Part shown: one piece after another, positions 49,877 through 58,991 of the stretch
How the letters are laid out: every line of letters begins with the position of its first letter
Position numbering within the stretch: position 1 is the first letter of the stretch
The notes under the pieces: generated by a model
Databases searched by the model: none
Told to the model about the DNA's origin: nothing
The model's input: only the letters and a program-made list of their open reading frames with translations
Assembly (NCBI GenBank): GCA_964449445.1
Contig: CAYUZT010000005.1
Location: 1-64,000, forward strand
Origin: JABFSS01 sp964449445
Lineage (GTDB): Bacteria > Patescibacteriota > Gracilibacteria > Peribacterales > Peribacteraceae
Reading direction: 5' to 3'
Length of the DNA: 64,000 nt
Position numbers and translations under genes: made by a program

Positions 49877-50798
49877 GTTGCTTGCGGTACGACTCCAGGT
49901 GCTTGGGGATGTAATCGCGAATAGTTGTTGTGGGCTTCCATCCCAGCGCCTTCACCTTGTCGCAATTGACCGCGTACCGTCCGTCCTGCCCGTAGCGATT
50001 CGGGATGAACTCGATCCACTCCTCGGGCTTGCGGCCCGTCGCGGTGACGATCATTTTCACGACATCCAGAACACTGTGCTCTTCGTTGGAGGAGATGTTG
50101 TAGACCTCGCCGATCTTTCCCTTTTCGAGAATTTTCAATATTGCCTCGCAGTTATCCTCAACGTAGAGCCATTCCCGCTTGTACGAGCCATCGCCGTGCA
50201 CCGTCATCTTCTTGTTATTGAACAGGTGATCGACGGTCTTGGAGAAAAGTTTTTCGGGGTGTTGGCCGACGCCATAGTTATTGCAGCTGCGGCAGATGAT
50301 CGCGGCAATGTTGTACGTCTTCTGCCACGCGTAGATCAGTTCATCGGCGGCGGCTTTGGCTGCGGAGTACGGGCTTGAGGGAAATAATTTATTATCCTCG
50401 GTGCAGTATCCCGTCAGGTGGGAACCGTAGACTTCGTCCGTGGAAATATGCACGAGCACCGGACGGTCGGTTTCGTTTTTCGCGCGCAGGAGTTCGAGAA
50501 GGTTATAGACACCACCGGCATTGGACTCGAAGAAAATCTTATTGGCAGTAATGGAGTTATCCACATGACTTTCGGCAGCGAAGTTCACGATGAAGTCGAC
50601 GTTCGGCGGCAAGTGCGTCATCGTACAAATATCGGCTTCGATGAATTCGTAGTTCTTGAGCTTTTCGAAATTGAGATTCTTGCGCGCGGCGTACGTCTTC
50701 TTATCCAGATTGATGACGTAGTACCCGCGCTCGATCGCCATCGGCACGAAGTGCGAGCCGATAAAGCCAAGGCCTCCGGTAACAAGAAGTCTTTTCAT
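49869..50798 (-). CDS. rfbB: dTDP-glucose 4,6-dehydratase (second copy)
   Basis: 309 residues, shorter than the copy at 21386. NAD site LLVTGGLGFIGSHFV, HISTDEVYGS, catalytic YxxxK in SSPYSAAKAAADE, and RSCNNYGVGQHPEK and REWLYVEDN. It makes dTDP-4-keto-6-deoxyglucose, feeding the ketoisomerase that overlaps its 3' end. The divergence from the other copy and the placement suggest it is dedicated to the 3-acetamido sugar. The 83-base gap to the divergent acetyltransferase gene is the likely control region. Confidence 0.93.
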   Translation of the reverse strand: MKRLLVTGGLGFIGSHFVPMAIERGYYVINLDKKTYAARKNLNFEKLKNYEFIEADICTMTHLPPNVDFIVNFAAESHVDNSITANKIFFESNAGGVYNLLELLRAKNETDRPVLVHISTDEVYGSHLTGYCTEDNKLFPSSPYSAAKAAADELIYAWQKTYNIAAIICRSCNNYGVGQHPEKLFSKTVDHLFNNKKMTVHGDGSYKREWLYVEDNCEAILKILEKGKIGEVYNISSNEEHSVLDVVKMIVTATGRKPEEWIEFIPNRYGQDGRYAVNCDKVKALGWKPTTTIRDYIPKHLESYRKQHG

Positions 50799-50881
50799 AG
50801 GGAAAACCTGTTCACTCTACGGTTTCCATGGATTTTTTCAAGAGACCGGAGGCGTCGATAGCTCTATACTCTCTGCATCCT

Positions 50882-51349
50882 ATGGCCGACTTGAAACTCC
50901 TCAAAGACGTCACTCTCGGTAAAGATGTGGTCATCCGCGATTTCGTGAACCTGTACGGGTGCACGATCGGCGATGGCACACGCATTGGCACGTTTGTAGA
51001 AATTCAGAAAGGAGTGGTGATCGGCAAGCACTGCCGGATCCAAAGCCACACATTCATTTGCGAAGGGATAACGATTGAAGACGGATGTTTTATCGGTCAC
51101 GGCGTGATGTTCAATAACGATCGACTGCCACATGCGCTCAATAAAGAAGGAAAGCCGACAGGCGAGGGTGACTGGGTGCTCGAGAAAACATTGGTGAAAA
51201 AGGGTGCATCGATCGGCTCGGGTGCGGTGATTCTTCCGGGTATTACCATCGGAGAAGGAGCACTTGTAGGTGCCGGAGCGGTGGTGACGCGCGATGTTTC
51301 TCCAGGTACGACCGTTGTTGGAAATCCTGCCCGTCCAAGTGACAAATAA
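50882..51349 (+). CDS. left-handed beta-helix acetyltransferase (FdtC/QdtC type)
   Basis: 155 residues built of hexapeptide repeats: VTLGKDVVIRDF, CTIGDGTRIGTFVEIQ, VVIGKHCRIQSHTFI, IEDGCFIGHGVMF, ASIGSGAVILPGI. It closes with GAVVTRDVSPGTTVVGNPAR, the acetyl-CoA-binding end of sugar N-acetyltransferases. With FdtA/FdtB-like neighbours it should acetylate the 3-amino group of dTDP-Fuc3N or dTDP-Qui3N. TATACT (50865-50870) ends 11 bases before the ATG. The next gene begins 1 base after its stop. Confidence 0.88.
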   Translation: MADLKLLKDVTLGKDVVIRDFVNLYGCTIGDGTRIGTFVEIQKGVVIGKHCRIQSHTFICEGITIEDGCFIGHGVMFNNDRLPHALNKEGKPTGEGDWVLEKTLVKKGASIGSGAVILPGITIGEGALVGAGAVVTRDVSPGTTVVGNPARPSDK

Positions 51350-51350
51350 G

Positions 51351-52451
51351 ATGACTGCTCCCTTTCTCGATCTCATCGCGCAGTACAAATCGATCAAGAA
51401 TGAGATTGATGCGGGCATCGCGCGCGTGATTGCACATGCAACGTTTGCGGGCGGACCCGAGGTAGAAGCATTCGAAAAAGAATTTGCCGCGTACTGCGGT
51501 GCTCCGCATTGCGTGGGCTTAAGTTCCGGAACGGCAGCTCTGGAATTGCTCCTGCGAGCCTATGAGGTGAAAGCGGGAGACGAGGTGACCATGCCGGCAA
51601 ATACCTTCTTTGCCACAGCCGAAGCCGTAATCTTCGCCGGTGCGACTCCGGTATTTGTCGATGTGTTTGAGGAAACTGGACTGATGGACCTGGCGCTGCT
51701 TGCTAAAGCGATCACGAAAAAAACACGCGTCATCATCCCCGTTCACCTCTTTGGTCAGCCAGCAGACATGGATCCCATTCTCGCAATTGCGAGTGCAAAG
51801 AAGATTCTCGTGATCGAAGACAGCTGCCAAGCACACGGCGCACTCTATAAAGGAAGGCGCGCGGGAACCTTGAGCGACAGCGCTGCATTCAGCTTTTACC
51901 CTGGCAAGAACCTGGGCGCATACGGTGAAGCAGGCGCCATCACCACAGACGACGGTGCAATTGCGGATCGTGTGCGACTCCTACGCGAGCATGGGGCAAA
52001 AACAAAGTATAAACACCTGATCGTCGGTCGTAATGAGCGGATGGATGGGATGCAGGGGGCGGTGCTCCGCGCCAAACTCCCCCATCTTGATGACTGGAAC
52101 GCACGGCGGAGGAAACATGCGCTGCGGTATAGAACCCTGTTGAAGGATCTCAAGAACATCACAGTTATGAGTGAACAGCCGGATTGTGAGAGCAACTATC
52201 ACCTGTTCGTCATCAGAGTGAAAAATCGCGATACAGTTCGGCAAAAACTCACGGGTCTTGGCATTGGTACCGGCATCCACTACCCCATCCCGTTGCATCT
52301 ACTGCCTGCGTGCGCACCCTTGGGCTATCATGCGGGTGATTTCCCGGTGAGCGAGCAACTTGCACGGGAGATTCTCTCGCTCCCGATGTTCCCGGAAATG
52401 ACCGAGCAGCAGCAGGATGCAGTAATTGCCGCACTGCGCTCGGCGCTGTAA
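51351..52451 (+). CDS. DegT-family 3-aminotransferase (FdtB/QdtB type)
   Basis: 366 residues, PLP-dependent. Signatures: VGLSSGTAALELLLRAY, VIEDSCQAHGALYKGRRAGT and AAFSFYPGKNLGAYGEAGAI, whose Lys is the Schiff-base residue. The FYPGKNLGAYG form is typical of FdtB/QdtB/DesV-like 3-aminotransferases rather than the YANK form in the gene at 3513. It would aminate the 3-keto sugar from the ketoisomerase. Start at ATG 51351, 1 base after the acetyltransferase stop. Confidence 0.92.
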   Translation: MTAPFLDLIAQYKSIKNEIDAGIARVIAHATFAGGPEVEAFEKEFAAYCGAPHCVGLSSGTAALELLLRAYEVKAGDEVTMPANTFFATAEAVIFAGATPVFVDVFEETGLMDLALLAKAITKKTRVIIPVHLFGQPADMDPILAIASAKKILVIEDSCQAHGALYKGRRAGTLSDSAAFSFYPGKNLGAYGEAGAITTDDGAIADRVRLLREHGAKTKYKHLIVGRNERMDGMQGAVLRAKLPHLDDWNARRRKHALRYRTLLKDLKNITVMSEQPDCESNYHLFVIRVKNRDTVRQKLTGLGIGTGIHYPIPLHLLPACAPLGYHAGDFPVSEQLAREILSLPMFPEMTEQQQDAVIAALRSAL

Positions 52452-52453
52452 TC

Positions 52454-52470
52454 GCAGGTCGAAGACCTGC
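52454..52470. repeat. short perfect hairpin between coupled genes
   Basis: GCAGGTC and GACCTGC surround a 3-base loop in the 31-base gap between the aminotransferase and GT2 genes. It resembles short dispersed palindromes rather than a terminator, as no T-tract follows. Confidence 0.45.
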
Positions 52471-52482
52471 ACTGAATCACTG

Positions 52483-53187
52483 ATGTCCCCCTCGATTTCC
52501 CTCCTCGTCGCGGCCTACAACGAAGAAGCGTCACTCGCGCGCACGCTCGATCGTGCACTTGCCACGCTCAATGAATGTGTGACGGATTGGGAACTGCTCA
52601 TCATGGATGACTGCAGCACGGATCGCACACCGCACATCACTGCGGACTATGCGGCTCGATTCCCGGGAAAAGTTCGTGCTATGCGCCACGCGGTGAATCA
52701 GGGCATTGCGACGACGTTTGAAGACCTCTATCGCGCGGCAACGAAAGAGTACGTATTCCTGATTTCCGGCGACGGCGAGTATCCGCCCGAGGCGCTCAAG
52801 CAATGCATGCCATTGCTGGCTGAGAACGACATCGTCATCTGCAGGAGGGTCGTGAAGCACTACACGTTCTATCGTCACTGCATCTCTCACGCATACCGCT
52901 GGAGCATTCTGTTGCTCTTTGGCGTCGATCTGTTTGATCCAGGCGGTGTGAAGGTGGTGAAGCGCGAGATCTTCCGCGATATTCCCGTCTACTGCAAAAG
53001 TGTCTTCGTGGAAGCCGAACGGATCATTCGCGCCATCAAGCGCGGCTACAGCATTGCCCACGTCGATATTATCCAGGAACCACGGATGGGCGGACGCGGG
53101 CGGGGCGCACGATTTGCGACTGTATGGGCAGCCGCAAAAGATCTTGTTGTTGTCTGGGTCACCATCATTCTCCTCCGTAAACAGTAA
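52483..53187 (+). CDS. family 2 glycosyltransferase with C-terminal helix
   Basis: 234 residues: SISLLVAAYNEEASLART, LLIMDDCSTDRT, NQGIATTFEDLYRAA, and FLISGDGEYPPEALKQ in place of DxD. The C-terminus ends in a hydrophobic helix (DLVVVWVTIILLRKQ) that may dock to the membrane. The pattern is that of polyprenyl-phosphate glycosyltransferases. It follows the amino-sugar genes and could load Fuc3NAc/Qui3NAc or another sugar. ATG 52483 is used; upstream in-frame codons overlap the aminotransferase. Confidence 0.88.
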   Translation: MSPSISLLVAAYNEEASLARTLDRALATLNECVTDWELLIMDDCSTDRTPHITADYAARFPGKVRAMRHAVNQGIATTFEDLYRAATKEYVFLISGDGEYPPEALKQCMPLLAENDIVICRRVVKHYTFYRHCISHAYRWSILLLFGVDLFDPGGVKVVKREIFRDIPVYCKSVFVEAERIIRAIKRGYSIAHVDIIQEPRMGGRGRGARFATVWAAAKDLVVVWVTIILLRKQ

Positions 53188-53192
53188 CCGCT

Positions 53193-53906
53193 ATGTCCTC
53201 TCACATCGTCGATACTCACGTGCGAGACGCAACATTGTTCCGGGACACTCGGGGGTTTTTTGATCGCCTGAGGAAACTGCGCAGCGACGTCTTCTTTGAT
53301 CATTATGCGAAGAAAGTATTCGAGAAAGGAGGCTTCATCCTGGATATTGGCGGAGGTTTGCGGCTGGATCCTAAGCGCGGAAATGTGACAAACAGCGACA
53401 TACAGAAGAAATTAGGCGCAGAGATTGCGCGACCGGACGTGCAATTCAAGATTTCCGATTACACCGATAAGTATTCTCCGGATTTTGTGGAGGATATTCA
53501 TCAACTCTCATTTTCTGAGAACACGCTCGACGGACTCTTCTGCCTGGCAGTGCTCGAGCATGTGTATGACCCAAAAAAAGCCGCTGAAGAGATCGTACGC
53601 GTGCTCAAGCCCGGCGGACGCGCATTCATCTACGTGCCGTTCCTCTACCGTTACCACGCGCACCGCTCCGATTACAAAGATTACTACCGCTACAGCAAAG
53701 ATGGCATCGCGTACCTCTTCCGCGGCTGTTCCCATATCGAAATATGTCCTGTCCGCGGATTCTTTGAGTCCCTGCTCAAATTCACTCCCCTTTCGAGTCT
53801 GGGAATTTTCCGATTCCTGGCAAGATTACTTGATGAATCATGCTCGGCGATGCGCAGTGTTTCTGAGCGCCAGACATCGGGCTACAACATTTATCTCATA
53901 AAGTGA
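53193..53906 (+). CDS. class I SAM-dependent methyltransferase
   Basis: 237 residues. SAM site GFILDIGGGLRLDPKRG (GGG form), SFSENTLDGLFCLAVLEHVY, and VLKPGGRAFIYVPFLYRYH, followed by YYRYSKDGIAYLFRGCSHIEI. This resembles a methyltransferase group in glycan clusters with a HAHRxDYKDYYRY signature. Starts 5 bases after the GT2 stop and closes the 50882-53906 plus-strand operon. Probably methylates a sugar of the same glycan. Confidence 0.82.
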   Translation: MSSHIVDTHVRDATLFRDTRGFFDRLRKLRSDVFFDHYAKKVFEKGGFILDIGGGLRLDPKRGNVTNSDIQKKLGAEIARPDVQFKISDYTDKYSPDFVEDIHQLSFSENTLDGLFCLAVLEHVYDPKKAAEEIVRVLKPGGRAFIYVPFLYRYHAHRSDYKDYYRYSKDGIAYLFRGCSHIEICPVRGFFESLLKFTPLSSLGIFRFLARLLDESCSAMRSVSERQTSGYNIYLIK

Positions 53907-53908
53907 GC

Positions 53909-53959
53909 CTGTCATGTGAGCCCTTCGGAACTCAGGGTAAACTCCGCGAACCATGACAG
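53909..53959. repeat. dispersed repeat with CTGTCATG/CATGACAG ends
   Basis: An 8-bp perfect inverted pair (53909-53916, 53952-53959) encloses AGCCCTTCGGAACTCAGGG and CTCCGCGAACC. It shares elements with 57421-57470 and 36281-36315. The last codons of the minus-strand gene ending at 53932 (DCHGSRSLP) are encoded by this element. Confidence 0.5.
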
Positions 53960-55731
53960 TCCGATGGGAGAGAGACGTCTTTTGGATCCTTTCGATACAG
54001 CATGATGTACCCGTCTGGACTTGTTCGTGACTGTGCACATGCCCACGGCGTTTCCGTAAATTTTTCACTCAGGAATTTTTGCACGCTCATGCCAATACAT
54101 TCCTCAAGTGCGTAGCCCGGTCGTGTGACCGGCTCGTACTCCTTGCTGAGCACAATCACACGCGCCTGACCCAGCCGCTTGAAGCTCTCGTCAAAGAATT
54201 GAGGATGATAGCGACCGATATGCTCGATGCGCGTATATAGGTAATAGTTCAATGGCGAGTGTTCGGCATACGGCATGTACGCTCTGTCTTCCAGGAAGTA
54301 GTATCGATCTATAGAGCAGGCATCGAGCATCTGATCCAGTGCCTGCGCGGCCGTTCGATCGCGCTCTTCTGTCTGCCGGATCTGACCCGTCATCTGTGCG
54401 AGTGTTCGCCCGGAAGAAATGAACGGAGTGGAAGTGAGCAACACCAGTGCCGTGAGAGCAGTGAAGCCGAGAATTTTTGGAGAAGAGTGACGAGATTGTC
54501 GGAGAAACAGCAGAAAAAATGTCGCGTACACCGGTAACGCGAGTGCGAAATACTGGCCATGGAAGCTGCTTCCAAGCGCAATGGCCGTCACGGTGATGTA
54601 CACCGCGAGCGCATGCCTCCATGTTCGCTGTAGGAATGCACGGAAGGAAGAAAGCTGCAGTGCAATGATCAATGCCATCACGCTCAGGCCGAAAATGACC
54701 GCTGAGGGAATGGGGAGAATTTGCCAGGGAAATTGCGCGGGATAGAACGACCGAATGATGAGGACGACTGCAATGGAGAAAATCGTGCCCGTGATTCCGA
54801 TGAAACTTCTGCGCTTCGAGGCATCCGGAGGAAGTGACAGGATGAAGAGCACAGGGACGAGGACCACAAACAACAGCGTGAACTCGCGCACATTGAGGAA
54901 AATCCGCTCCCACGCAAAAAATCCGCGCGCCCATACAGGCCCACCGCTCAGAATATAATTCCCGAGCATGCTTGTGAGGTATACCGAGAGATAACTTCCA
55001 AGCGCGCCGAGAGACGCGAGGACAACAATATACAAAACGCCTGCAGTGATCAGTGGAACAATGAAGAGACGAACCCACTCACGCCGCGCCCGCAGCATCA
55101 GGACAGCGCATGCGAGCAATGTGAGCAAAAATGGCTCTTTGAAAAGCAAAGCGATGGCAAAGAATACACTCGCGAATAGAACGTTCAGGATCCCGGGACG
55201 ACGCTGGTCCGCATCAACGCAGAGGAGATAGAGCAACCCGAAGAATGCTCCGTAGAATTCGGTCTGCACATCGCCGCCAATCGTTGCATGGTAGAGCGTG
55301 AACGTGAGGCCGAGCATCAATGCACACTGCAGCAATATGAACCGCGTAAATTTTTCCTGCTTTTTTGCATAGACATATCCCCACCGGAGAAAGAGCGCCG
55401 GGATGGAAAGGAGAATGATGACATTGAAAACACCAGTAATTCTCCCATCGCCAAAGAGTGAAAATGACGCCGCACTGAGAAGGAAAATCCCTGGCGGTTT
55501 GGGATCAAACACATCTCGGTAGATGATGAGACCATTGCGGATGGCATTGCCCATTGTGAAATAGAGCGTCGCATCGGGCCCGTGAAGACCGGCAATGTAC
55601 AAAAAGAACTTTGAGAGAATCTGATACCCGGCATAGAGAAGTGCTGCTGCAGTGGCAGCCTCCAACATAACCACTCCGATCCGTTTGATGCTCTGCCGTC
55701 TTCGGTCCAGAATGCGGTATAGTCCCTTCAT
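53932..55731 (-). CDS. PMT-like GT-C membrane glycosyltransferase
   Basis: 599 residues from ATG 55731, which has GGAGGGG just upstream; ATG 55740 is also possible. About eleven spans and a soluble C-terminal ~130 residues. The early loop reads GLHGPDATLYFTMGNAI (Asp near the first loop) with DVFDPKPPGIFLLSAAS, a PMT-like D-x-KPPG motif typical of ArnT/GT83-type proteins. The extreme C-terminus runs into a dispersed repeat. Its start nearly abuts, or overlaps by 2 bases, that of the divergent gene at 55739. Confidence 0.83.
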   Translation of the reverse strand: MKGLYRILDRRRQSIKRIGVVMLEAATAAALLYAGYQILSKFFLYIAGLHGPDATLYFTMGNAIRNGLIIYRDVFDPKPPGIFLLSAASFSLFGDGRITGVFNVIILLSIPALFLRWGYVYAKKQEKFTRFILLQCALMLGLTFTLYHATIGGDVQTEFYGAFFGLLYLLCVDADQRRPGILNVLFASVFFAIALLFKEPFLLTLLACAVLMLRARREWVRLFIVPLITAGVLYIVVLASLGALGSYLSVYLTSMLGNYILSGGPVWARGFFAWERIFLNVREFTLLFVVLVPVLFILSLPPDASKRRSFIGITGTIFSIAVVLIIRSFYPAQFPWQILPIPSAVIFGLSVMALIIALQLSSFRAFLQRTWRHALAVYITVTAIALGSSFHGQYFALALPVYATFFLLFLRQSRHSSPKILGFTALTALVLLTSTPFISSGRTLAQMTGQIRQTEERDRTAAQALDQMLDACSIDRYYFLEDRAYMPYAEHSPLNYYLYTRIEHIGRYHPQFFDESFKRLGQARVIVLSKEYEPVTRPGYALEECIGMSVQKFLSEKFTETPWACAQSRTSPDGYIMLYRKDPKDVSLPSDCHGSRSLP

Positions 55732-55738
55732 CCCCTCC

Positions 55739-57409
55739 ATGATACGGCGCTTTCTATTTGCATGCATCATCGCTCTTGCCTTCACCCTGATCCTCAATGC
55801 GAGGAGTCTGCAGGAGCTCTCTGCGGGCCAGCTGTCGGTGGCGTACTTGAACGACCACGCCGTCGATGAGCAGTTTTACTTTTCCACGATTGCGAAAGTC
55901 GGCCAGGGTGCACCCGCATTCGGCCATTCTTCGTACTTTGAACACCACGATGACGTCTCCGCCGTCAGCCTGGCTCCGGTGACGGAAGGACTTCTGATGC
56001 GACTTTTGCACCTCCCTCTCGCACAGACACTCCTGCTTAGCGATCTTCTCTTCCCGTTCCTTGCAATTTTGATCCTGACCTTCGGTCTGACGTACGTCTT
56101 CAAAAAATCTTTGCTTCCGGCTGGTGCGGTGGCAGTCATTGTTGGCAGCGATATCGGGACGTACTGGTTTCGCTCCAGTAATCCGCAGCTTCCGTTTGTG
56201 GGTGCCGCGGCGTGGTTTGCAACGACTCTCGCGATGCCCCTCCAGAGTACGACTGCTCTCGTTCTTCGGGCTACGATTGCTGGAACTCTCTCGTGGTTTC
56301 ATTTGGTCTATGCGTCGTTCTTTATTATCGCCGATGGCGTCCTGCTTCTGAGTGGATATCTGGAGCAACGATCACTCAGACAACTCGTCAAAAATTCTCT
56401 GCTGTACCTTGTGGTTCTTGGGATTCTGATCGCTCCCCGCTTGCTCATGAATGTTCCTGCGGAGGTTGCCGAGGATACGCTCGCGCGTATTGGAGTGATT
56501 CACACGCGTATCCCCGCAGGGCCCAAGATGCAGCTGCTGATTCTGGGCTTGATGGCCATAATGCTCATTCTCCACTGGAAAAGACGCGCATGGCCAAAGG
56601 AGGCTCTCTGGAAATGCTTTCTGCTCCTGATCGCATCGCTCCTCGCACTCAACCAATCGCTGATTCATGGAAGGGACGCACTCTTCGTTTCGTACTACAA
56701 CGGCGTGCTCCGGATGGTGATGCTCTTGAGCATCCTGATTCTCTTCGTCCAGATCACCAAGAACGCCCTCTGGAGCCGGATTGCGGTAGGTGTATGCGCT
56801 GTCGTTTCCATTGTCCTCCTCTGGAATGCCGTCGGATTGGTGGCAAGGGAATCGCGCGCGAATGCGGATCGTTATGAGGAGAGTGATATCCCCAAGATTC
56901 TTGCGTGGATAGGAGAGCAGCCTGGACTCCTCGTCGTTGCGGCGCCGAGCGACATCAATGCGCGCATTCCGTATGAAACTCCTCACTATGATCTCTTCAA
57001 TGCCTACGGCTGGAATCTGCCTCTCACAGACAAAGAGCTTGCTGAGCGCTATGCACTGCAAGTGAATCTTGTGCCGTCGACTAAAATCCTCGACCGAACC
57101 TACACGAACATCTTCGGCGGGTACGCGGGCCTCTCGGGCTCCAAACGCAGAACATTTTGCAAGATGAAGAGAGCGCTGCTGCGCACAAGCGACCCATGCA
57201 TTGTTGAGCCGCGCTCACTCATCCGCCATCAGGAACTCCTTCCGATGGTTGATGATGCGAAGATCGACGTCGTTGATGCGATGAAGCGCTATCACGTGTC
57301 ACTGATCGTTACAGAAGAAGGTGAGCAGCTGCCTCTGGTCATCAAAAACGCCTGCTCCAAGGCGACAACAATCGGCATGTACACAACCTGGTCGTGCAGT
57401 GAGTTATAA
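55739..57409 (+). CDS. polytopic membrane protein of the GT-C type, function unassigned
   Basis: 556 residues from ATG 55739, with a first span ~6-22 and about ten more. The first external loop contains YLNDHAVDEQFYFSTIAKVG, with acidic residues in the GT-C position, and SSYFEHHDDVSAVSLAPV. The C-terminal ~170 residues are soluble (PSDINARIPYETPHYDLFNA). The clear HPPL/KPPG motif of the other PMT-like proteins is not seen, so assignment to a sugar transferase is by topology. TATAGT lies 14 bases upstream of the start. Confidence 0.68.
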   Translation: MIRRFLFACIIALAFTLILNARSLQELSAGQLSVAYLNDHAVDEQFYFSTIAKVGQGAPAFGHSSYFEHHDDVSAVSLAPVTEGLLMRLLHLPLAQTLLLSDLLFPFLAILILTFGLTYVFKKSLLPAGAVAVIVGSDIGTYWFRSSNPQLPFVGAAAWFATTLAMPLQSTTALVLRATIAGTLSWFHLVYASFFIIADGVLLLSGYLEQRSLRQLVKNSLLYLVVLGILIAPRLLMNVPAEVAEDTLARIGVIHTRIPAGPKMQLLILGLMAIMLILHWKRRAWPKEALWKCFLLLIASLLALNQSLIHGRDALFVSYYNGVLRMVMLLSILILFVQITKNALWSRIAVGVCAVVSIVLLWNAVGLVARESRANADRYEESDIPKILAWIGEQPGLLVVAAPSDINARIPYETPHYDLFNAYGWNLPLTDKELAERYALQVNLVPSTKILDRTYTNIFGGYAGLSGSKRRTFCKMKRALLRTSDPCIVEPRSLIRHQELLPMVDDAKIDVVDAMKRYHVSLIVTEEGEQLPLVIKNACSKATTIGMYTTWSCSEL

Positions 57410-57420
57410 AATTTCTGAAT

Positions 57421-57470
57421 TGTCATCCTGAGCCCTTCACTTCGTTCAGGATAGGCTCCGCGAAGGATCA
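57421..57470. repeat. dispersed intergenic repeat (TGTCATCCTGAGC type)
   Basis: TGTCATCCTGAGC, CTTCACTTCGTTCAGGA and GGCTCCGCGAAGGATCAC occur in sequence between convergent genes. The element order matches 36281-36315 and partly 53909-53959. The stop of the minus-strand gene at 57468 lies inside it. Confidence 0.55.
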
Positions 57471-58991
57471 CTCCCCCGTCACTTCCCGCAGCGGCATTGT
57501 AATGTGAGGAGGAGACTGATCGGACCTGAGCGCTCTCTCGATGGAAACATATTGCAGCGGATCGCTCGCATCCCAGATGAGTACTTGGATGAGAAAGAGC
57601 GCCGCAGCGAGAGCGGCGAGAAGGAGAACTATTTTCTTCCAGGGAGAAAGACGGAAGATATAGGGAATCAGAAGCGTCGCCCCCGCCACGCCAAACGGGG
57701 CCAATGGAAGCCCGAAACGTGACTCGACCATCAGGATGCTGCTGTACCCGGCGAATGCGGCAGGGTAGAGAAAAGGCGCGAGCCGCTGGAGGAATCCTTT
57801 CTGCTCTCTCACCACAACGAGGGCAAAACCGAGAAGACTGAAGAATCCGACGAAGCCGAGGACTCCGAAGAATCTGTTCCAGATGATGACCCACGTGGGC
57901 GTTACGTACGTCGCGTACGAATTCAGATGAAAATTATCGAAGAGGCCGATGATTTTTTTCACGCCAAACTGGAAAGCGAGGGCCGGATGCCGCGCACTGC
58001 ATGAAAGGAAACTCTGAAGCGGGATACTGGAATCAATGGGACAGATTGCGGAGAATTGACGCAAGAACGGATCGGTGAGTGAGACGAGTTTGCCGAAATC
58101 CGGCGCAAGTACCGTGTACGTCCGCGCGCTTTTCAGGCCTTCTCGCAAGAGACCCGCGGCATGCTCCGTTTTCTCTTCGGGAAGAGAATAACAGAAAGTG
58201 TGAGCTTCCCTGCTGCATGCAACAAATCGCGGCGAGAGGATGACCGCAAACGCGCACGCGCACGCCGCGGGTAACAGCAGCGCGGCACTTTTTTTGCGGA
58301 GTTGCGGAAGTATGAGGAGAAGCCATCCAACAATGCAGATGATGACAGCGGGGAGATGTGACGTGCGCGTAAAGACCGTGAGAGCAAGAAGTACTCCTGC
58401 CGCGAACGACCAGTAGAGCTGTTGTTTGCCGGGAGCAACCGCCCGGCAGAGCGAGCCTATCCCGATCATCATGAGTGTGATCGCAAGACTATCCGCGAGC
58501 GGAATTGCCGCCTGCGACGTAAGCCCTGGATGCGCGGTGAGGAGGAAAAGCGCCGCGGGATGCAGAGGGAATCCCCATCGAATGAGAGATCTGTAGAAGA
58601 ACAATCCTGCGAAGACATGCAGGATAAGACCAATGAACAGGGAAAGAGTAACCCAGCCGACGAGCAGATCGAGACTGAGTGCATTCGTGATTGTATGCGT
58701 GATTCCCAGAAATAACGGGAATCCCGGCGGCGTATAGCCGGTATAGGTGAACGCGTGCGTGAGGAATCCCAGAAATCCGTTTGTGCGTGCAGTTTCCGTT
58801 GTAGTGATTACTCCCGGGAGCTGTGCGGCGATCTTGACGTAGCCTGTTGAATCGCAGCACACATCGCCGCGGAAGAGTGGAGGAAGGGAGCGGTTGAAGG
58901 AAAACCAGAGCACGGCAATGACGACGCCTGCAAGCAGCCACGGCAGTTCGCGCCGGGTGGGGAAAGCACCATGAAGGCGCGGGAGAATCAT
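57468..58991 (-). CDS. PMT/ArnT-like GT-C membrane glycosyltransferase
   Basis: 507 residues, ~11 spans. The early loop has RGDVCCDSTGYVKIAAQL, with the Asp in GT-C position, and YTGYTPPGFPLFLGITH, a TPPG motif like the PMT H/KPPG. The C-terminus is short. Its ATG overlaps the DmpG stop (ATGA at 58988-58991), so it is the last member of the operon 64000-57468. It may use the sugar formed by the upstream aldolase/ThDP enzymes. Confidence 0.82.
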   Translation of the reverse strand: MILPRLHGAFPTRRELPWLLAGVVIAVLWFSFNRSLPPLFRGDVCCDSTGYVKIAAQLPGVITTTETARTNGFLGFLTHAFTYTGYTPPGFPLFLGITHTITNALSLDLLVGWVTLSLFIGLILHVFAGLFFYRSLIRWGFPLHPAALFLLTAHPGLTSQAAIPLADSLAITLMMIGIGSLCRAVAPGKQQLYWSFAAGVLLALTVFTRTSHLPAVIICIVGWLLLILPQLRKKSAALLLPAACACAFAVILSPRFVACSREAHTFCYSLPEEKTEHAAGLLREGLKSARTYTVLAPDFGKLVSLTDPFLRQFSAICPIDSSIPLQSFLSCSARHPALAFQFGVKKIIGLFDNFHLNSYATYVTPTWVIIWNRFFGVLGFVGFFSLLGFALVVVREQKGFLQRLAPFLYPAAFAGYSSILMVESRFGLPLAPFGVAGATLLIPYIFRLSPWKKIVLLLAALAAALFLIQVLIWDASDPLQYVSIERALRSDQSPPHITMPLREVTGE

